The notes: generated from the sequence alone by a model not told the origin. DNA of 64,000 nt from Albugo candida (GCA_905220665.1 CAJNAR010000016.1:1-64000); one strand, 5' to 3'; counted from the first letter of the stretch, positions 35,253 through 46,865 are shown. Numbers and translations: made by a program.

Positions 35253-36158
35253 TCAAAATTGGTTGAATAAAGCTTTATCACGGTTTTTCTTCTTGTTTTT
35301 GGCTTTTAAGGCTTCTTCTCGGGCAAGTTTCACGGCAGTGGACTCGCCAGCTTTCTTTTTCTTTCCTTTGCTTTTGATCACAGTCTTGATATCGGCACAT
35401 GCCGGTGTTTCTGAGCAAATCGTACTCTCAGGAGCATGAACGGGTGGTGCATCTTACGACTGTTTCAGTATGCATCAGTCTGATAGAACAAGTTGGGATA
35501 TACCTTTTGTGGTAGTTGCCTTCTTCTTTTTCTTTTTGGTCTTCTTTATATTTCCATTGACCCCGTCGACAGGTACTTCGACTTGCTCATTTCCATTTTC
35601 CCCATTTGTGCGGCTGTCTTCCACTAATATCGAAATCCAAGGCATCAGTCAGTATTAAGAGTTGAGTCAAAGATATACCTGGTATTCCAAGATCCGCGAG
35701 AACGGATTCTAATTCCTCCATTTCGATTTTCTTCTTTTCTTTTTTGCTTAATATCTTTACAGGTGTCTTGACTTTTTCTTTGAAGGTTTTGTCGGTGTTT
35801 TGTACTGATCCTTCGCATACATCTTTCTCTTCGTCATCGTCTTCTTCTTCACTCTCACTCTCTGAATCATTCTCTGAATTTTGTGATTCAATCTCCCCTT
35901 CATTTGAAATATCATCTGTTCGAATTGTCGCTTTTGGTGAGCTTCTACTATCGCTGTCGTCGTCCCATGCAAGTGTCGAGTCTGCAAATCGAAGCATATC
36001 CAATCGCTTCTTATCGTTTGATTCTGCATCTTTAGCTTTTCTAGTATTTTTCCGGTTTCCGTCCCGCAATACTTAATGTGTGCAGGATCCAAACATAGCA
36101 TTGTTAAGGGTGAACATCAACAAGCGCGATGCTTACCTGCGAATACGTTGGAGCTCAT
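35253..36158 (-). CDS. Lys/Glu-rich nuclear-type protein, four exons, 244 aa
   Basis: Exons: 36158-36137 (ATGAGCTCCAACGTATTCGC...), 36071-35679, 35623-35504 and 35452-35253. Introns of 65, 55 and 51 bp all have GT-AG ends and restore frame (MSSNVFA|VLRDGNRKN; GIP|VEDSRTN; TTTK|DAPPVH). The protein has an acidic stretch around residues 75-95 (SENDSESESEEEDDDEEKD), a KKEKKKIEMEELESVLADLG helix, a second basic run and a conserved-looking end (KLAREEALKAKNKKKNRDKA). The composition suggests a nucleolar or ribosome-biogenesis factor. No named family is certain. About 355 bp separate its start from the divergent gene at 36514, so the two may share a promoter. Confidence 0.72.
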
Positions 36159-36513
36159 TTCGGCACGATCAAAACCGGTCGATAATACCGATTCTAGCGG
36201 TATCGCACTTATTCGTCATGAACGGTACCCCTACGGTTATTTTTCTGCCGCCGGTGCTTAATTCCTTGAAGCGTCACGGAACTGAAGTTTTGACAGTTAT
36301 AATTGAAGCTATTAATATAGTAGAGACGCAAAGTATAACAAATTTGTGCTTGTACACATCATCCAATTGTCTCGGACTCTCTTTTACGGCAGTAACGCGT
36401 CTCGTGCACACGTCATAGCGTCGCAAATATCTGCAAGTTTGCTGTCTCCATAAATCATTTGCGTACCATTGTTTTTACTCTGTTGGTCGAACGATATTCA
36501 CTCAATTTGGAGT

Positions 36514-37105
36514 ATGATGACGAAAATGAAGGAAGCTTATGGTACATACAGGAAAGAGTTCTCGTCGTTCGATCACGATCTCGTGTCAATGACGCATGGG
36601 AAACCCGGCTACGCGAATCTGAATCACATGAACCCTGGATCTCCTATTAGCGACATAAGTGACTTGGATGAAACGACTGATTTGGAGGAATTATTAGTAC
36701 AAGGAACCACCGCTGGGCCACAGATGAATCCAGGTGAGATTTTTGGCACTTTCACGCTTGCGCTCACCGCTACGTATAGCTATACTTGGATGTGCGATAT
36801 TTTCATTTTCAGGATTTCTTATATTGGTAGTTGCATTTATCTACTTGCGTGCCCATTTCATTGTTGCTCATCTTGTCGATGATGTAGCTTATCGTTGGTT
36901 CCCTGGTCAGCAGCAACTCGCTATTCATCAAAGTACATCCTCCGAAGGGGAAGAAAAAATCATCGCTGGCTACCAGTATATTCTTAGCGTGTTTCTTGTA
37001 CATGTGCATGTTTGGTACGAGCATTACGTACTTACTTCGCGCTCGAAGGGCGCAAAAAGTGTATCAATTATCCTTAGACATACATACCGAATAGAAATGC
37101 TGTGA
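36514..37105 (+). CDS. Single-pass membrane protein, two exons, 170 aa
   Basis: Exon 1, 36514-36733, starts at tandem ATGs (MMTKMKEAYGTYRKEF) and carries an acidic segment (ISDISDLDETTDLEELL). The intron is 36734-36812 (79 bp, GTGAGA...TTTTCAG). Exon 2, 36813-37105, opens with a membrane helix (FLILVVAFIYLRAHFIVAHL). The rest (VAYRWFPGQQQLAIHQS and beyond) is probably on the other side of the membrane. Another intron near 36980 is possible because the last 40 residues look less protein-like. The N-in tail layout recalls SNARE-like or small Golgi proteins, but no motif decides it. Confidence 0.55.
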
Positions 37106-37424
37106 TTTTCCATCATTCATGAACGACGACATTTGAAAAGTTTCTTTCCAGCCCTGTCGTCCAAACTGCACATAAATGGTTGTGTGCCGTTTCAGTACCA
37201 CGTCGAGTGTATTATCTGGAAGGATTTCTGTCGAATTTCGAGCTTCTTAATCTGACAATAAGGCCGCATGTAGAGTATCTCCCAATCAAAAGGACCTATG
37301 CAAAATCTTACGTAATCACAGCTGCGAGGAGGAATCCATTTCTGTATCAACGGCTCTTGTAGTCTCCTCCAGTCGGAAGCTGGGCATTCGGACTTGAGTA
37401 ATTCCCATTTTTCTCATAAGAAGA

Positions 37425-38081
37425 ATGCATGTTTTACCGCTGCTTTTTTTCATTGTAATGCGCGTTAGCTACATATGCGAATGCGGCGATGATAGATGCA
37501 TTCCGGAAAATCTAATGCAGCTATTCAGCTCGAGTCTAAAGCATAATGAACACAACGGAAAATGCAAGAAATTCTCACTCAATAAGTGCGAGGAATGTAA
37601 AGCAGTTTTGGAGGCCATGGAAGAGAAGAAAAAGAATGCATGGATTACTAGGCCACATTCAATCAGAATCGATGAAGTATCTAAATGGCCAACAGATAGC
37701 GACTCAGAAACAGATTCATTTGATTCTGATATTGATTCCCCGACCATAAAGCAAATTTCTAGATTCGAGCGTGCACCTAATTATGATCAAGGTTCTACTT
37801 CAAAATCACAAGATACGCCTGCCTGTAAGATTAAAAATCATCTGCGGAACTTGTTGAACACATGCAAAAAATGTTTGGGTGAGAGTACATCGTGTTCATC
37901 TTACTCGTTAATCAGGTCATCTTTATGTAGAGGATCTGTGCGGAAGTCAAGAAAAAGAAGACGAAATCGAGCTTATAGAAAAGAAGGCAAAATAGGCAGT
38001 CACAACATACAAACCGATAAAAATAATTCCATCGTGATATCCATCGCATCAAGTGTTCGTACCTTGAACACTTACACCTAG
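37425..38081 (+). CDS. Small secreted protein, INYKC family, 218 aa (SSP-B)
   Basis: ATG 37425 starts a signal peptide (MHVLPLLFFIVMRVSYIC), related to those at 41545, 46819, 49834, 56679 and 59403. Cysteines follow closely (CECGDDRC, then CKKFSLNKCEECK). The mature part has an acidic Ser/Asp run (DSDSETDSFDSDIDS near residues 91-105), the motif APNYDQGSTSKSQDTP (near 118-133) shared with the gene at 41545, a Cys-containing helix and a strongly basic tail (RGSVRKSRKRRRNRAYRK). It is a single open exon on the same strand as the intact GcvT 72 bp downstream. It looks like a candidate secreted effector or surface protein, with no RXLR. Confidence 0.7.
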   Translation: MHVLPLLFFIVMRVSYICECGDDRCIPENLMQLFSSSLKHNEHNGKCKKFSLNKCEECKAVLEAMEEKKKNAWITRPHSIRIDEVSKWPTDSDSETDSFDSDIDSPTIKQISRFERAPNYDQGSTSKSQDTPACKIKNHLRNLLNTCKKCLGESTSCSSYSLIRSSLCRGSVRKSRKRRRNRAYRKEGKIGSHNIQTDKNNSIVISIASSVRTLNTYT

Positions 38082-38153
38082 TGCAACATTTGTCATCGCA
38101 TATTCGTACCTTCGAGCGACTTCACAAGGCCTCCCATTCACTCGCGCTGAAAA

Positions 38154-39503
38154 ATGCTTTCCTATTCGTTGCGTTGGAATTGCCTACCTACATGCATAAA
38201 ATCACCCGGAGCTGTAATGCAGCGTGGCCGTTTCGGGTCTTTGTCCGTAAGACTCTTTCCTTTGTACATCGAGCGTTTTCATAATAGATTGAATGCAGGG
38301 ACTAAATCGAACGCCGCTTTACGACTTGCATGTAGAACTTGGAGGTAAAATGGTCAGTTTTGCCGGGTACCAGATGCCCATACAGTATAAAGACGGGATC
38401 GTGAAGTCACATTTGCACACTCGAATGGCTGGGAAATCGTCGCTTTTTGATGTGTCTCACATGGGCCAACTGCGGTACTTACGAATGTGGGGAATCTGCT
38501 CAATATTCCTCTTAACATTTCTTCTTACAACAGCATCGCTGGGAATGATCGTGAAGCGTTTTTGGAATCATTGGTCGTTGCCGACCTTGCTGCGTCAGCA
38601 ATTGGAGAAGCTAAGCTGAGTCTCTTGACCAATAAAGATGGAGGCATCATTGATGACTGTGTGATCACTAAATATGAAGATCACTTTTACGTTGTTGTGA
38701 ATGCTGGTAACAAGGAAAACGATCTTCGGCATATGCATAGAGAGTTGGAACAGTTCAAAGGAGATGCAACTATTGAAATTCTGGATGATCGCGCGCTGGT
38801 CGCATTACAAGGACCGGGAGCTGTGAACACTCTGCGCAACGAAATGTTTGCATCGGTGGATTTTCAGGACCTCGAATTTATGAGGGGTTTGTACACTAGG
38901 ATCACTTCTAATTCACCGCTACAAGGAGTTGATGTGATTCTAACCAGATGTGGTTACACTGGTGAGGATGGTTTCGAATTGTCGATTCCTAGCTCTCATG
39001 TGGAGCAATTCGCTCGACAATTATTACGAGACGATTCTGTTCTCGAAGCTGGTTTAGGAGCACGAGATAGCCTTCGTTTAGAAGCAGGATTGTGCTTGCA
39101 TGGTCAAGATATCACTCCTTCAACAACACCTGTCCAAGCCACTCTAGCTTGGACAATTGGAAAACGACGTCGTGAACATGGCGGTTTCCCGGGACACGCC
39201 ATCATTATGGATCAGCTCAAAAACAAGAGCTTTTGCCAAAAGCGTGTTGGTTTTATATCTGAAGGTACGACTTTTCGGAGTGGTGCGGCCTTGTGGGATT
39301 CAAATGGATCAATTGTGGGCAAAGTGACCAGTGGGACGTTCAGTCCGAGCTTAAAATCACCTATTGGAATGGCATATATCGACAAGGATGCTGCCAAAAT
39401 CGGATCAAAGGTGCACGCAAAAGCAAGAAACAAGGAACATGTATTGAGCATTACAAAAATGCCCTTTGTACCATCACATTATTACAAGAAAACTTCGACT
39501 TGA
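38154..39503 (+). CDS. GCVT: Aminomethyltransferase, glycine cleavage T protein, 412 aa
   Basis: Exons 38154-38246, 38299-38474 and 38534-39503. Introns of 52 bp (GTAAGA...ATGCAG) and 59 bp (GTACTT...CAACAG) restore frame at [13 protein letters not shown] and [13 protein letters not shown]. The basic, Arg-rich first exon is a mitochondrial presequence. Family blocks: [64 protein letters not shown] and a C-terminal barrel ending FVPSHYYKK. It transfers the methylene of aminomethyl-lipoyl-H protein to tetrahydrofolate. The length is normal. It is the only intact copy; four 5'-truncated pseudogenes lie at 42.1, 47.3, 50.4 and 58 kb. Confidence 0.96.
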
Positions 39504-40945
39504 TCATATGTTCACATATGTGTGGGCTACTCCATTTGAGTTGAAGATAGTTGAAAATGCAAATATAGCCCTTTGTAAGGAATGATTTTCAATTCTGAAC
39601 GCCGTTTCTCATGACTATCTGCTTCTGATGATGCAAGTATACTCTTTTAATCGCAAACGCAGATTCAAAATGGAATGTGACAAATATGATCACCGTTTCG
39701 ATCACTTGATGTCTATAATGGTAGACATGACAAATGAACAATCTCTGTGCTTTCTCATCCAATAGAGTTAATCAAGCTTACACTCAAGATGTATCTATTA
39801 GTGTGACGTAACCCGCGTAGCCGCAGTATGGCGGTACCAACTTCTGCACAGAATTCAATCAGGAGGATATCCATCAGGAAAATTGGGTATAAGAACGACG
39901 TAGGACATTGAGCATAGATAAGACTTCCTAGGCGGATAAAAGCGTAGACCATGGATTTGGTCGATATAGATACACCGGTATTCCTGTGTAAGGGGAAAAG
40001 GGAGCTTGCGGGGTCAAACACAGCAATAATCGAGCTTAGAGAGGAAGAAACACGACCTGCAATAATTTCTCGCCGAGTGCAGGAGAACCATAACAACACG
40101 AGATGGTAAAACGCCTTGAGAGGAGAGCAACCTTTTGAGGAGAAGAGCATTGATCAGAATTTGAAGGCAGTATTTTACACATTTATTTAATCGCCACTTG
40201 ACACAATACCTTATGCATACTGCCCATATCCGCCAAAAGATGATCATCCTTGTGCCGGTTCGTCAGTCGTAGTGGAGTGCGGAGGCTGGTTCTGGTAATC
40301 TAGCATTAGTGTTTTCGCTACTGTACTAAAGCTGATCGATAATCAAAATCACGGCCTCTGCACAAAGCCAGTCTCTAGCCATCTTTATCACCTCATTAAA
40401 GCTTCTGCAGTTCCTGATGCGCCAAGGTCTGCAATGAACAAGTAGGCTTCACAATCCTATTTAACGATGTTGTAATTTCGGAAGCAGATCATGCACATGC
40501 ATGCGCTTATCGTTATTGGCTCATGTGAGGTACCAAGATAACGAAGATTTGCGGCCACTTGAAAATGCAAATGCGACTTCACGATACCGTCTTTGTACTG
40601 CGCTGGTAACTGCAAGTCGTCTTGAAGCGAGTTCCTGCATTGATTTGCACCGTGAGATCTGAGTTGTTTTTAAGGCTGTGAAGAATGAGCACAAGTAGCG
40701 GAATGGATAAACTGCAGCAATCCAGCTCGGAATAATTTTATGCAAGGCGGTAATTATTTTGTATGGATCAAAGACTTGCCAAGCCACATGAGCTGGCACA
40801 AACGTACTTCGAGAAAAAAAGACTGATTCAATGGATATTGTATTAGCGGCGATGTATTTCAGAATGAATTAAATATCCATGCTGTGAAGTACAAAGAATT
40901 TCCCTTAGGAGGAGATACCTCGGCCTTGTCCAATTTGCTACAAAT
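39504..40945. other. Decayed block X, copy 1 (downstream of GcvT)
   Basis: No intact gene. Pieces around 40640-40800 align by eye with 43590-43790 and 51690-51860 (shared core near TATCCATTCCGCTA on the minus strand), so this is one copy of a third duplicated unit whose original gene I cannot name. Confidence 0.45.
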
Positions 40946-41545
40946 TCAATGCTTTCTTAAACGTCGACAGAATGCTTTTAAGAACAGCATTTTTTGAACG
41001 AGAGCCTGGAGTGAACGCATAAGCAATTTGAGGAATAACAAGGATGGACTCTTACTGCTATGTGTTGCGGATTGAGAATTCACACGTTGTTCATCATGAC
41101 GGGTCGAGGTACCTTGATATTTTGACGTAGACCCTTCTTCGAAGTTAGGCTTTTGTATCCACTCCGATGCGCTCGGTGTATCTTGAGATTTTGATGTAGA
41201 CCCTACTTCGAAGTTAGGCTTCTTCATCCACTCCAATGCGCCCGGTGTCCATTCGATATCACCCCTTTCATTGTTATCGTTGGCTCTCGAAGCTTGTATC
41301 GGGTCCACCAATTCGCTCGGTGTCAAATCGATACCTTTCATTTTATCGGAATGTTTGACATTTGAAGCTTGTATCGCGTCCTCCGATTCTATACGCTCTC
41401 TGCACAAGCGGCACATTTCATTGAAATAAATCATGCAGCGTTCATCGCAGTTATTAGGGTCAAACTGCTGCCCGAGAAGTACTCCGCGCACGCATTTGTA
41501 GTTGATGCTTATTGCAATGAAGGTAAAAATGGGTAACGCATGCAT
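40946..41545 (-). CDS. Small secreted protein, INYKC family, 199 aa (SSP-C)
   Basis: ATG 41545 starts MHALPIFTFIAISINYKC, a signal peptide closely matching its paralogues; the longer frame upstream begins with TTG and is ignored. Cysteines follow at CDERCMIYFNEMCRLC. The middle has a repeated Ile/Asp unit (DAIQAS, DPIQAS). A tandem module, KPNFEVGSTSKSQDTPSASE then KPNFEEGSTSKYQGTS, occurs near residues 125-160 and is shared once with SSP-B. The C-terminal helix is hydrophobic and basic (LLFLKLLMRSLQALVQKM). It is transcribed away from a truncated GcvT pseudogene at 42.1 kb, the arrangement seen in the other cassettes. Confidence 0.7.
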   Translation of the reverse strand: MHALPIFTFIAISINYKCVRGVLLGQQFDPNNCDERCMIYFNEMCRLCRERIESEDAIQASNVKHSDKMKGIDLTPSELVDPIQASRANDNNERGDIEWTPGALEWMKKPNFEVGSTSKSQDTPSASEWIQKPNFEEGSTSKYQGTSTRHDEQRVNSQSATHSSKSPSLLFLKLLMRSLQALVQKMLFLKAFCRRLRKH

Positions 41546-41639
41546 TTGCTTCCCACCAAGATACAAATGATTGAAAGGGTGGGATGGCTTAAAAATTTTT
41601 TGTGCTGTGACCCGAGCTTAGTCGATCTTTAACGAAGCA

Positions 41640-42120
41640 AGAAGACTGCCATACCAGTTATAGAATAAGATCTATGAGACATTTTCTGGGTTGTTTGGCA
41701 GACAGGGTTAGTGGCAACGCTAGCTTTTAGCGCAATTGCATTTGCGAATACAAAAGTGGAGGGTACCCTTCCCAAAGGTGCACTCGGCAGGAAAATAGCG
41801 TGGTAGTCTCTGGGCCATAAGTACCCTTAGCATTGCAGGGTATCAGCTTTGACAAGCACTTTAACATTTCGTAATGTACTGTTCCCGCTAAATTGCGATA
41901 TCAAGACGACTCAAGGTACAGTACCAGTATGTTCATTGCGTACATTTAGAGAGAAAATACGACAACGACGATAGTCAGACCCGTGTGCACTAGTTATGAA
42001 ATAATGGTACTTTGCGTATTACATGATGAATGGTAACAATGAGACCGTGCAAGGATTCCGTCCGAAAGCCCGTCAACGACCTGATTGAAGTATTGTTATA
42101 CGTTGAGGGTATCTCTGCGT
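41640..42120. repeat. Spacer S2, copy 1 (between SSP and truncated GcvT)
   Basis: It shares short blocks with 46960-47335, 49960-50365 and 56820-57170: CCCAAAGGTGCACTCGG near the start, ATGTTCATTGCGTAC in the middle and CCCGTCAACGACCTGATTG at the end. No ORF. Confidence 0.55.
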
Positions 42121-42129
42121 TGTTATGAA

Positions 42130-42625
42130 CGCTATTATAAAGGAACCGATTTTCAGCATATGCTTTGGAGAGTTGACACAGTTCAGAAAGGTGATTCAAC
42201 TATTGATCGATCGCTGGTCACATTACAAGGACCAGGATCTAGAGTCTAGTATTACTTGGAATGCAGCGCTAAAAGGAGTTGATGTGATTCTGAGCACATG
42301 TGATTACACTGGTGACGATGGATTCGAATTATCGATTCCTAGCTCCCATATGGAGCGATTTGCTCAGTTAGATTCCGACACGATTTCTGTTCTCTAATTT
42401 GGATTAGGAGCACGAGAAAATTTTCATTTACGAGAAGAATTTTGCTTGCATGGTCAAGATATCACGACTACAACAACACCCATCCGAGCCATTCAAGCTT
42501 GGATAATGACAAGTGATGGCTTGAGCAGGGTGGCTTCCCGGGTCACGCCATCATTATAGACTCGCGCAACAATAGGAGCTTTTGTCAAAGGAGTGTTGGT
42601 TTTGCATTTAAAGCTACGGCTTTTC
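42130..42625 (+). pseudogene. GcvT pseudogene 1, 5'-truncated
   Basis: Clear DNA and protein similarity to the intact GcvT at 38.7-39.3 kb: KGVDVILSTCDYTGDDGFEL, then LHGQDIT. It begins at the segment equivalent to residue ~142 and lacks everything upstream. There is an internal deletion between the LQGP and NAALKG segments, plus stops and frame changes. It cannot encode the enzyme. Confidence 0.88.
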
Positions 42626-42639
42626 GAATTCCAGTTGAG

Positions 42640-44200
42640 AGGGTTGTCACTTATGTGTGGCTACTTCATTTGACTTGCAAGTATAGTCTATGAATTATAT
42701 AAATCACTAGATATGAGCAACATGGTTGATAAATCCAAATGCAGCCCTTGGTAAGGAGTGAAGTTCGATCTCAACGACGTATCATTAGTGTATGCTGCTG
42801 ATCATGCATGTATACTCTCCTGCAATTGCGAATGCAGGGTTTGTATGGAGTTGGAGGACAAATATGGTCCCCGTTCCGACAGTATCTGCTGGCTGTAATT
42901 CTAGTCACGGACAATGAACAATCTTTTTTAGAATTCGTCAATACAGAGACACCACGACTATTATGCCGGGATGAAAAGAAGACTACTGGGTTATCCGCAG
43001 TCATGAAAGAATTTATAGCGCTGAAAACGTGGCTTGTAGTAAACTCTTCTCTTAACAAAGCTGACCAATTACAATGATCTTGACTTGATAGCATAGCATT
43101 TTTTCAAGTGGATAAGCGTTGATTTCATACAAAGAGCAGTATTTTATAAGTCAAAATTAGCTGTACATCTATCTAATCGCCATTTGCATAGTAACGCAAA
43201 TCCTTATGCATGCTAGATGTATCTTACAAGATAACGCTCTTGATGGTGGCTTCGTGGTCGGAGATACGATGTAGAGAAAACTGTTTTTGGGAAGCTAGCC
43301 CTCGAATTTATAGTAAGACTAAACGTATTGAAGCGTCATGTACCACATTGAGCTCAGAAATCAAGGCTTCTTTCACGAGTAAAACTTCAGCTAGCTTTCT
43401 CGACGATGATACAGTAGCTTCTCCTGTTTCTGAAGCAGCAAATGATTGCCGACCAATGAGCCCGACAAAGATTCACGATCATTTTCGGTGATTATCTGAC
43501 GGTATTTGGCGAGCACCTCATACACTTTTGCTTACCGTAATCAGCTCATGAGAGATTCATTGACTGTGATAATATTGGAGTGTTCATCCACGTCTTCCAC
43601 TGCGTTTTCGTCATGCTGTCTTTGTAGCGCCCTGGAATCTGGTATTCCACGAATTGTCACTTTCCTAAGAGAAATGCAAGTCTTAATGTAGTGATCGTCC
43701 TCCTTCCTGCATGTAGTGCATTCGATGGTCAAAGGAAAAGGAGCTCCAAATAGCGGAATGGATAATTGCAACACTAGCACTTCAAATGATCAAATGCAAG
43801 TCGGCAAATGTTCTCAGTGGATGGAGAGGTTCGCCAAGTCGAACGAACATGACTAGAATGTTGCATGAGGTGGCACAACTGTGCTAATTGGCCCTGCGTC
43901 ATTGTCGGAAAAAGAAGTCGAAGACGCATTCTTTACCAATAGAGACCGAAATTGACTGGAGATCCTGTTGTCATTTGATATTGTTTCGTGAATGGGAGTA
44001 TGTAATGTCGCACAACTTGCATTCACGACATAATTAGGTGGCTACCAATTGGTATTCATTTAGATCTATGAGGAAGGTTTTGTTTCGTTATAGAACATTG
44101 TAAAAACGTGGCAGAGTAAATTTGATAGCAACACCGACACTTGACGGTCGCAATCACTGAACCAAAAGCGGAATTTATTCTTGTCACAGGTGAACACGGC
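42640..44200. other. Decayed block X, copy 2
   Basis: Sequence after the GcvT pseudogene resembles that after the intact GcvT (the ATGCATGTATACTCTC region against ATGCAAGTATACTCTT at 39630). A minus-strand remnant, 43780-43541 (ECTTCRKEDDHYIKTCIS), has a CX2C pair and may come from a zinc-binding protein, but the family is unknown. Confidence 0.4.
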
Positions 44201-44242
44201 AGAAGGTAGAAACACCATTGACGACGCAGATACGGAAATAAT

Positions 44243-44640
44243 TTACCGCCTGGCTAGTGATCGAGTATTAGGCGAAACCGCTTGCCATTCTGGGAATGGC
44301 TTGGATATCTGACAATAAATGGATGATTTCATCCGCAGATGGATCACTATCTCGCACTTGATATGAAGCAACTGCTGTAGACGGAGAATCTTGACAGCAT
44401 ACAATTTTGTCGGGTTATTACGAAGATGCACTCGTCCGAATGTTCCACTTTCTACGTTGCAAGATACCTTCACGTCATAGCAGAATCAGCAAAGGATGTG
44501 GGTTTGTACCCAGAGCATCAAGTACTTGAAAGTCATCTCAAGAATGACATATTCTATCAGATGTCATAATATTGACAGAATGAAATGAAGATAATGGAGA
44601 GTTCTTCTCACGTGGTCTAAGACTTTCAAAAGCCGGGTGC
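44243..44640 (-). pseudogene. PKA catalytic subunit pseudogene (cassette A)
   Basis: Fragments match the kinase at 62956-64000: SGTFGRVHLRNNPTKLYAVKIL (glycine loop and the lysine strand), then HIKCEIVIHLRMKSS. Upstream bases 44480-44640 match its first exon. Deletions (for example of the KKSE region) and frame changes destroy it, and the catalytic lobe is absent. Confidence 0.8.
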
Positions 44641-44869
44641 GAAGCGAACATTAGTCGAGATCCATAATGACTAAGATACAAACATGGTATAAAGTACTTG
44701 CGTAAGATAATCACTAAGAGCCAGGTGGAATATGCTCATACACATTTATTCGCGTATGTATGACCTAGAATTCTCTTACAGGCGTGGACAAGTCCAAATA
44801 AAATTCAGGCATTAATTCAGCAATTAATTAACACACAACACGATGCAATCTTGAAGCGTCATCTTTGAT

Positions 44870-45790
44870 GATGTAAATGGAGACGAAAGGAGTCAAAGGG
44901 AAGAAATAGAGAAACTCTCAGCGTAAAGTTCGAAGAAGCACATACGAGTGCAATTTTGAAAGCGGTGCATGCTCTGAGACAGCCTATAGAAGAGCAGCCG
45001 ATTAGCTCTGTCGGCGAGAACCTCAGCGGTACTGTTCCACTTGCCGACATTGATGCAATACGGTAGTATGATCAGAGCGGGAACGGTATTCTTACACGTA
45101 GAGACTTTTGGAGCTACTGAGAGATTATGCAGTTCCTTTTTCGAACGATACGACAGATGTCAATGCACAATATCGAATGGAGAAGGACAGGATTCCGATT
45201 GCTCTCACTGACTCAGTCAGAATGCCGCTTGGGTTTATTCGAACTGATCACAATTCAGATTTCGAAGCCGGTCAATTATTTGAGCGATACGATCGAGATC
45301 GGTCCGGAATGATGAATTTTATGAAATTCCATTCATTCTTCACCGATTTTTGACCTCAATTACAACGTTTTGTGCAGGGTCTACAAGCAAAGACATACAA
45401 TAGGAAAGATGCGTGCAAGATTGTGCGCGTGAATTGAACACATGCAAGGAGGACAAGCTTCCGGGAAAGAAAGGGGACGGAATCGGATTCTGATGAGAAG
45501 AGAGATCAGATCCATAGCAAGCTTTGGAAGCTCCATACACTGTGTAAGGATGAATCACCTTGATCGTCGTCAGCATCTTGCTGAAACGGTAAGAGGATAC
45601 ACATTCGAAACGATAGAGAAAGTGAATTATCATGCAGATGGAAGCAATAAATGCTGAATTCCGCGCTTTCCACCAAAACCGAACGCCTATGAGAAGCAAC
45701 AGGGTCGACAAGAATAATAGTAATGCACCCGATGTTGCTCCAACACTCGACTCGCTTCACGCGATGAGTGATCGCAAGCTGATGTAAACT
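44870..45790 (+). pseudogene. EF-hand/coiled-coil gene, pseudogene (cassette A)
   Basis: A decayed copy of 53444-55003. Recognisable parts are the pre-EF segment (EQPISSVGENLSGTVPLADI), RDYAVPFSNDTTDVNAQYR, the second EF-hand (FERYDRDRSGMMNFMKFH), the intron region (ACGGTAAGAGG near 45585) and the first part of exon 2. A deletion removes the first EF-hand entry helix; several frame changes and stops follow. It ends where the HGPRT remnant begins. Confidence 0.85.
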
Positions 45791-45799
45791 CAATTGCAA

Positions 45800-46056
45800 T
45801 CTGTACTCGTACGCACGGAAAGTATATTGTTTTGTCTTTGTACATTGCGTGCATATCTGTCGGGAGTTTCTCGATGCGATTACATATTAAGCCGGAAGGA
45901 ATCAATATTGAGTCAACATTTCGACGACAGTAATGTAATATTACGAAATTGGATACGCTGATTGATGCTGTATCCGATTTTTTGAATTACAGAATTCGCA
46001 GATGTCTACAATAATTCGATAAAAGTGAGGCAAAGGACCCGAGGCAAGGCTTTCAT
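45800..46056 (-). pseudogene. HGPRT pseudogene, N-terminal remnant (cassette A)
   Basis: Only the start of the gene is left: sequence equivalent to the ATG-intron junction, the acceptor (CTACAATAATTC on plus), and IPSGLICNRIEKL, then HAMYKDKTI. The phosphoribosyl-binding part is missing. Orientation and order relative to the EF-hand remnant match the intact cassettes. Confidence 0.8.
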
Positions 46057-46345
46057 TTACCATTTGGAACAGGCCAGTGATCGGTTAGTCACGCAGGAGG
46101 TTTCCGTTAGTACATGTGTGCAAGCCGCACTTGCGACATAGTCTTAGTACTGGACAGGCATTCAGTGTACCTTAAAAGCGAGCCAGTCTCTACCAGATGC
46201 AAGTCGTTTCATTTGGAGTATGGATGGCGCTTACAGCACTGAATGAAAAGCTCGCCAAACGTGATTTAAGGAGCACAAAGTGCACGAGTAGGCACATGAG
46301 GAGCGAAGAAAGCATTAATACAGAGGACATCAAGAACTGCGATGT
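46027..46345. repeat. Spacer S1, copy in cassette A (between HGPRT and SSP)
   Basis: Begins GTGAGGCAAAGGACCCGAG and contains GCGAGCCAGTCTCTACC. The same landmarks occur at 48811-49133 and 55869-56200. No ORF of its own. Confidence 0.65.
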
Positions 46346-46346
46346 A

Positions 46347-46819
46347 TTATAGGATCAGATAACTTGGTAGATGCGGATCTCCATGATATAAGGCTTTTGA
46401 AAGGCGTGCCACATAAACTCCATACATAATTAGTGTGAGAAAATTAACAAGCAAGCTCAACGACGAAACGAATATATCCTCATTTATGTATGAGAAGCAA
46501 TTTGCGAAAAGTGTGTGAACTTGTTTTCCAGATGGATTGTTGAAGTCAAGCTCAGGTTCTAATGGAGGCCCATCCGCAGAGCGAATGCTTCGGACGTTGT
46601 TTGAAGCACGCGCCGAATCTTCAGCTTCATCTGGATTCTTACTTTTACGTCTCACCCTGAAAAAATAGGCGGTTTTTTTGGTCCTGTGGCACGTGAGCCC
46701 TCTTGGAAAATAAGATTTTCGCACTTCTTTTCACATTCGTTCCGAGTTATTTCTCCAGTACCTTCGCATCCGTGGTTGATAACTGACGCAACGAAGAAAA
46801 TAAGGGGTACCACACGCAT
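46347..46819 (-). CDS. Small secreted protein, INYKC family (SSP-D)
   Basis: ATG 46819 opens the family signal peptide (MRVVPLIFFVASVINHGC). The first frame stops at 46652; a second frame, to 46347, continues with family sequence (IRSADGPPLEPELDF) and ends in a membrane-like helix (FVSSLSLLVNFLTLIMYGVY). Two splice models join them in frame: GTGCGA...TTTTTTCAG (46724-46657, strong acceptor, 134 aa) or GTGAGA...CCGAAG (68 bp, better donor, weaker acceptor). Paralogues E and F have an intron at the same place, so splicing is likelier than a frameshift. The hydrophobic end suggests membrane anchoring. Confidence 0.55.
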
Positions 46820-46865
46820 TTGCTTGCAACTAAAATAAAAAATGACTGGAAAAGGTGTTGTGGCT
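46820..46865 (-). promoter_or_regulatory. Conserved upstream block of SSP-D
   Basis: Read on the minus strand, CCAGTCATTTTTTATTTTAG and then a GTTGCAAGCAA stretch lead directly into the ATG. The same arrangement precedes SSP-E and SSP-F, so it is a shared 5' UTR or core promoter. Confidence 0.5.

Noticed and set aside
35744..36076. Plus-strand Ser-rich 110-codon ORF
   Set aside because: It is antisense to the Glu/Lys-rich exon 2 of the four-exon gene; serine runs arise from reversed GAA/GAT codons.
42808..43077. Plus-strand 89-codon ORF
   Set aside because: It starts within decayed block X DNA shared with other copies where the frame is not open; no domain.
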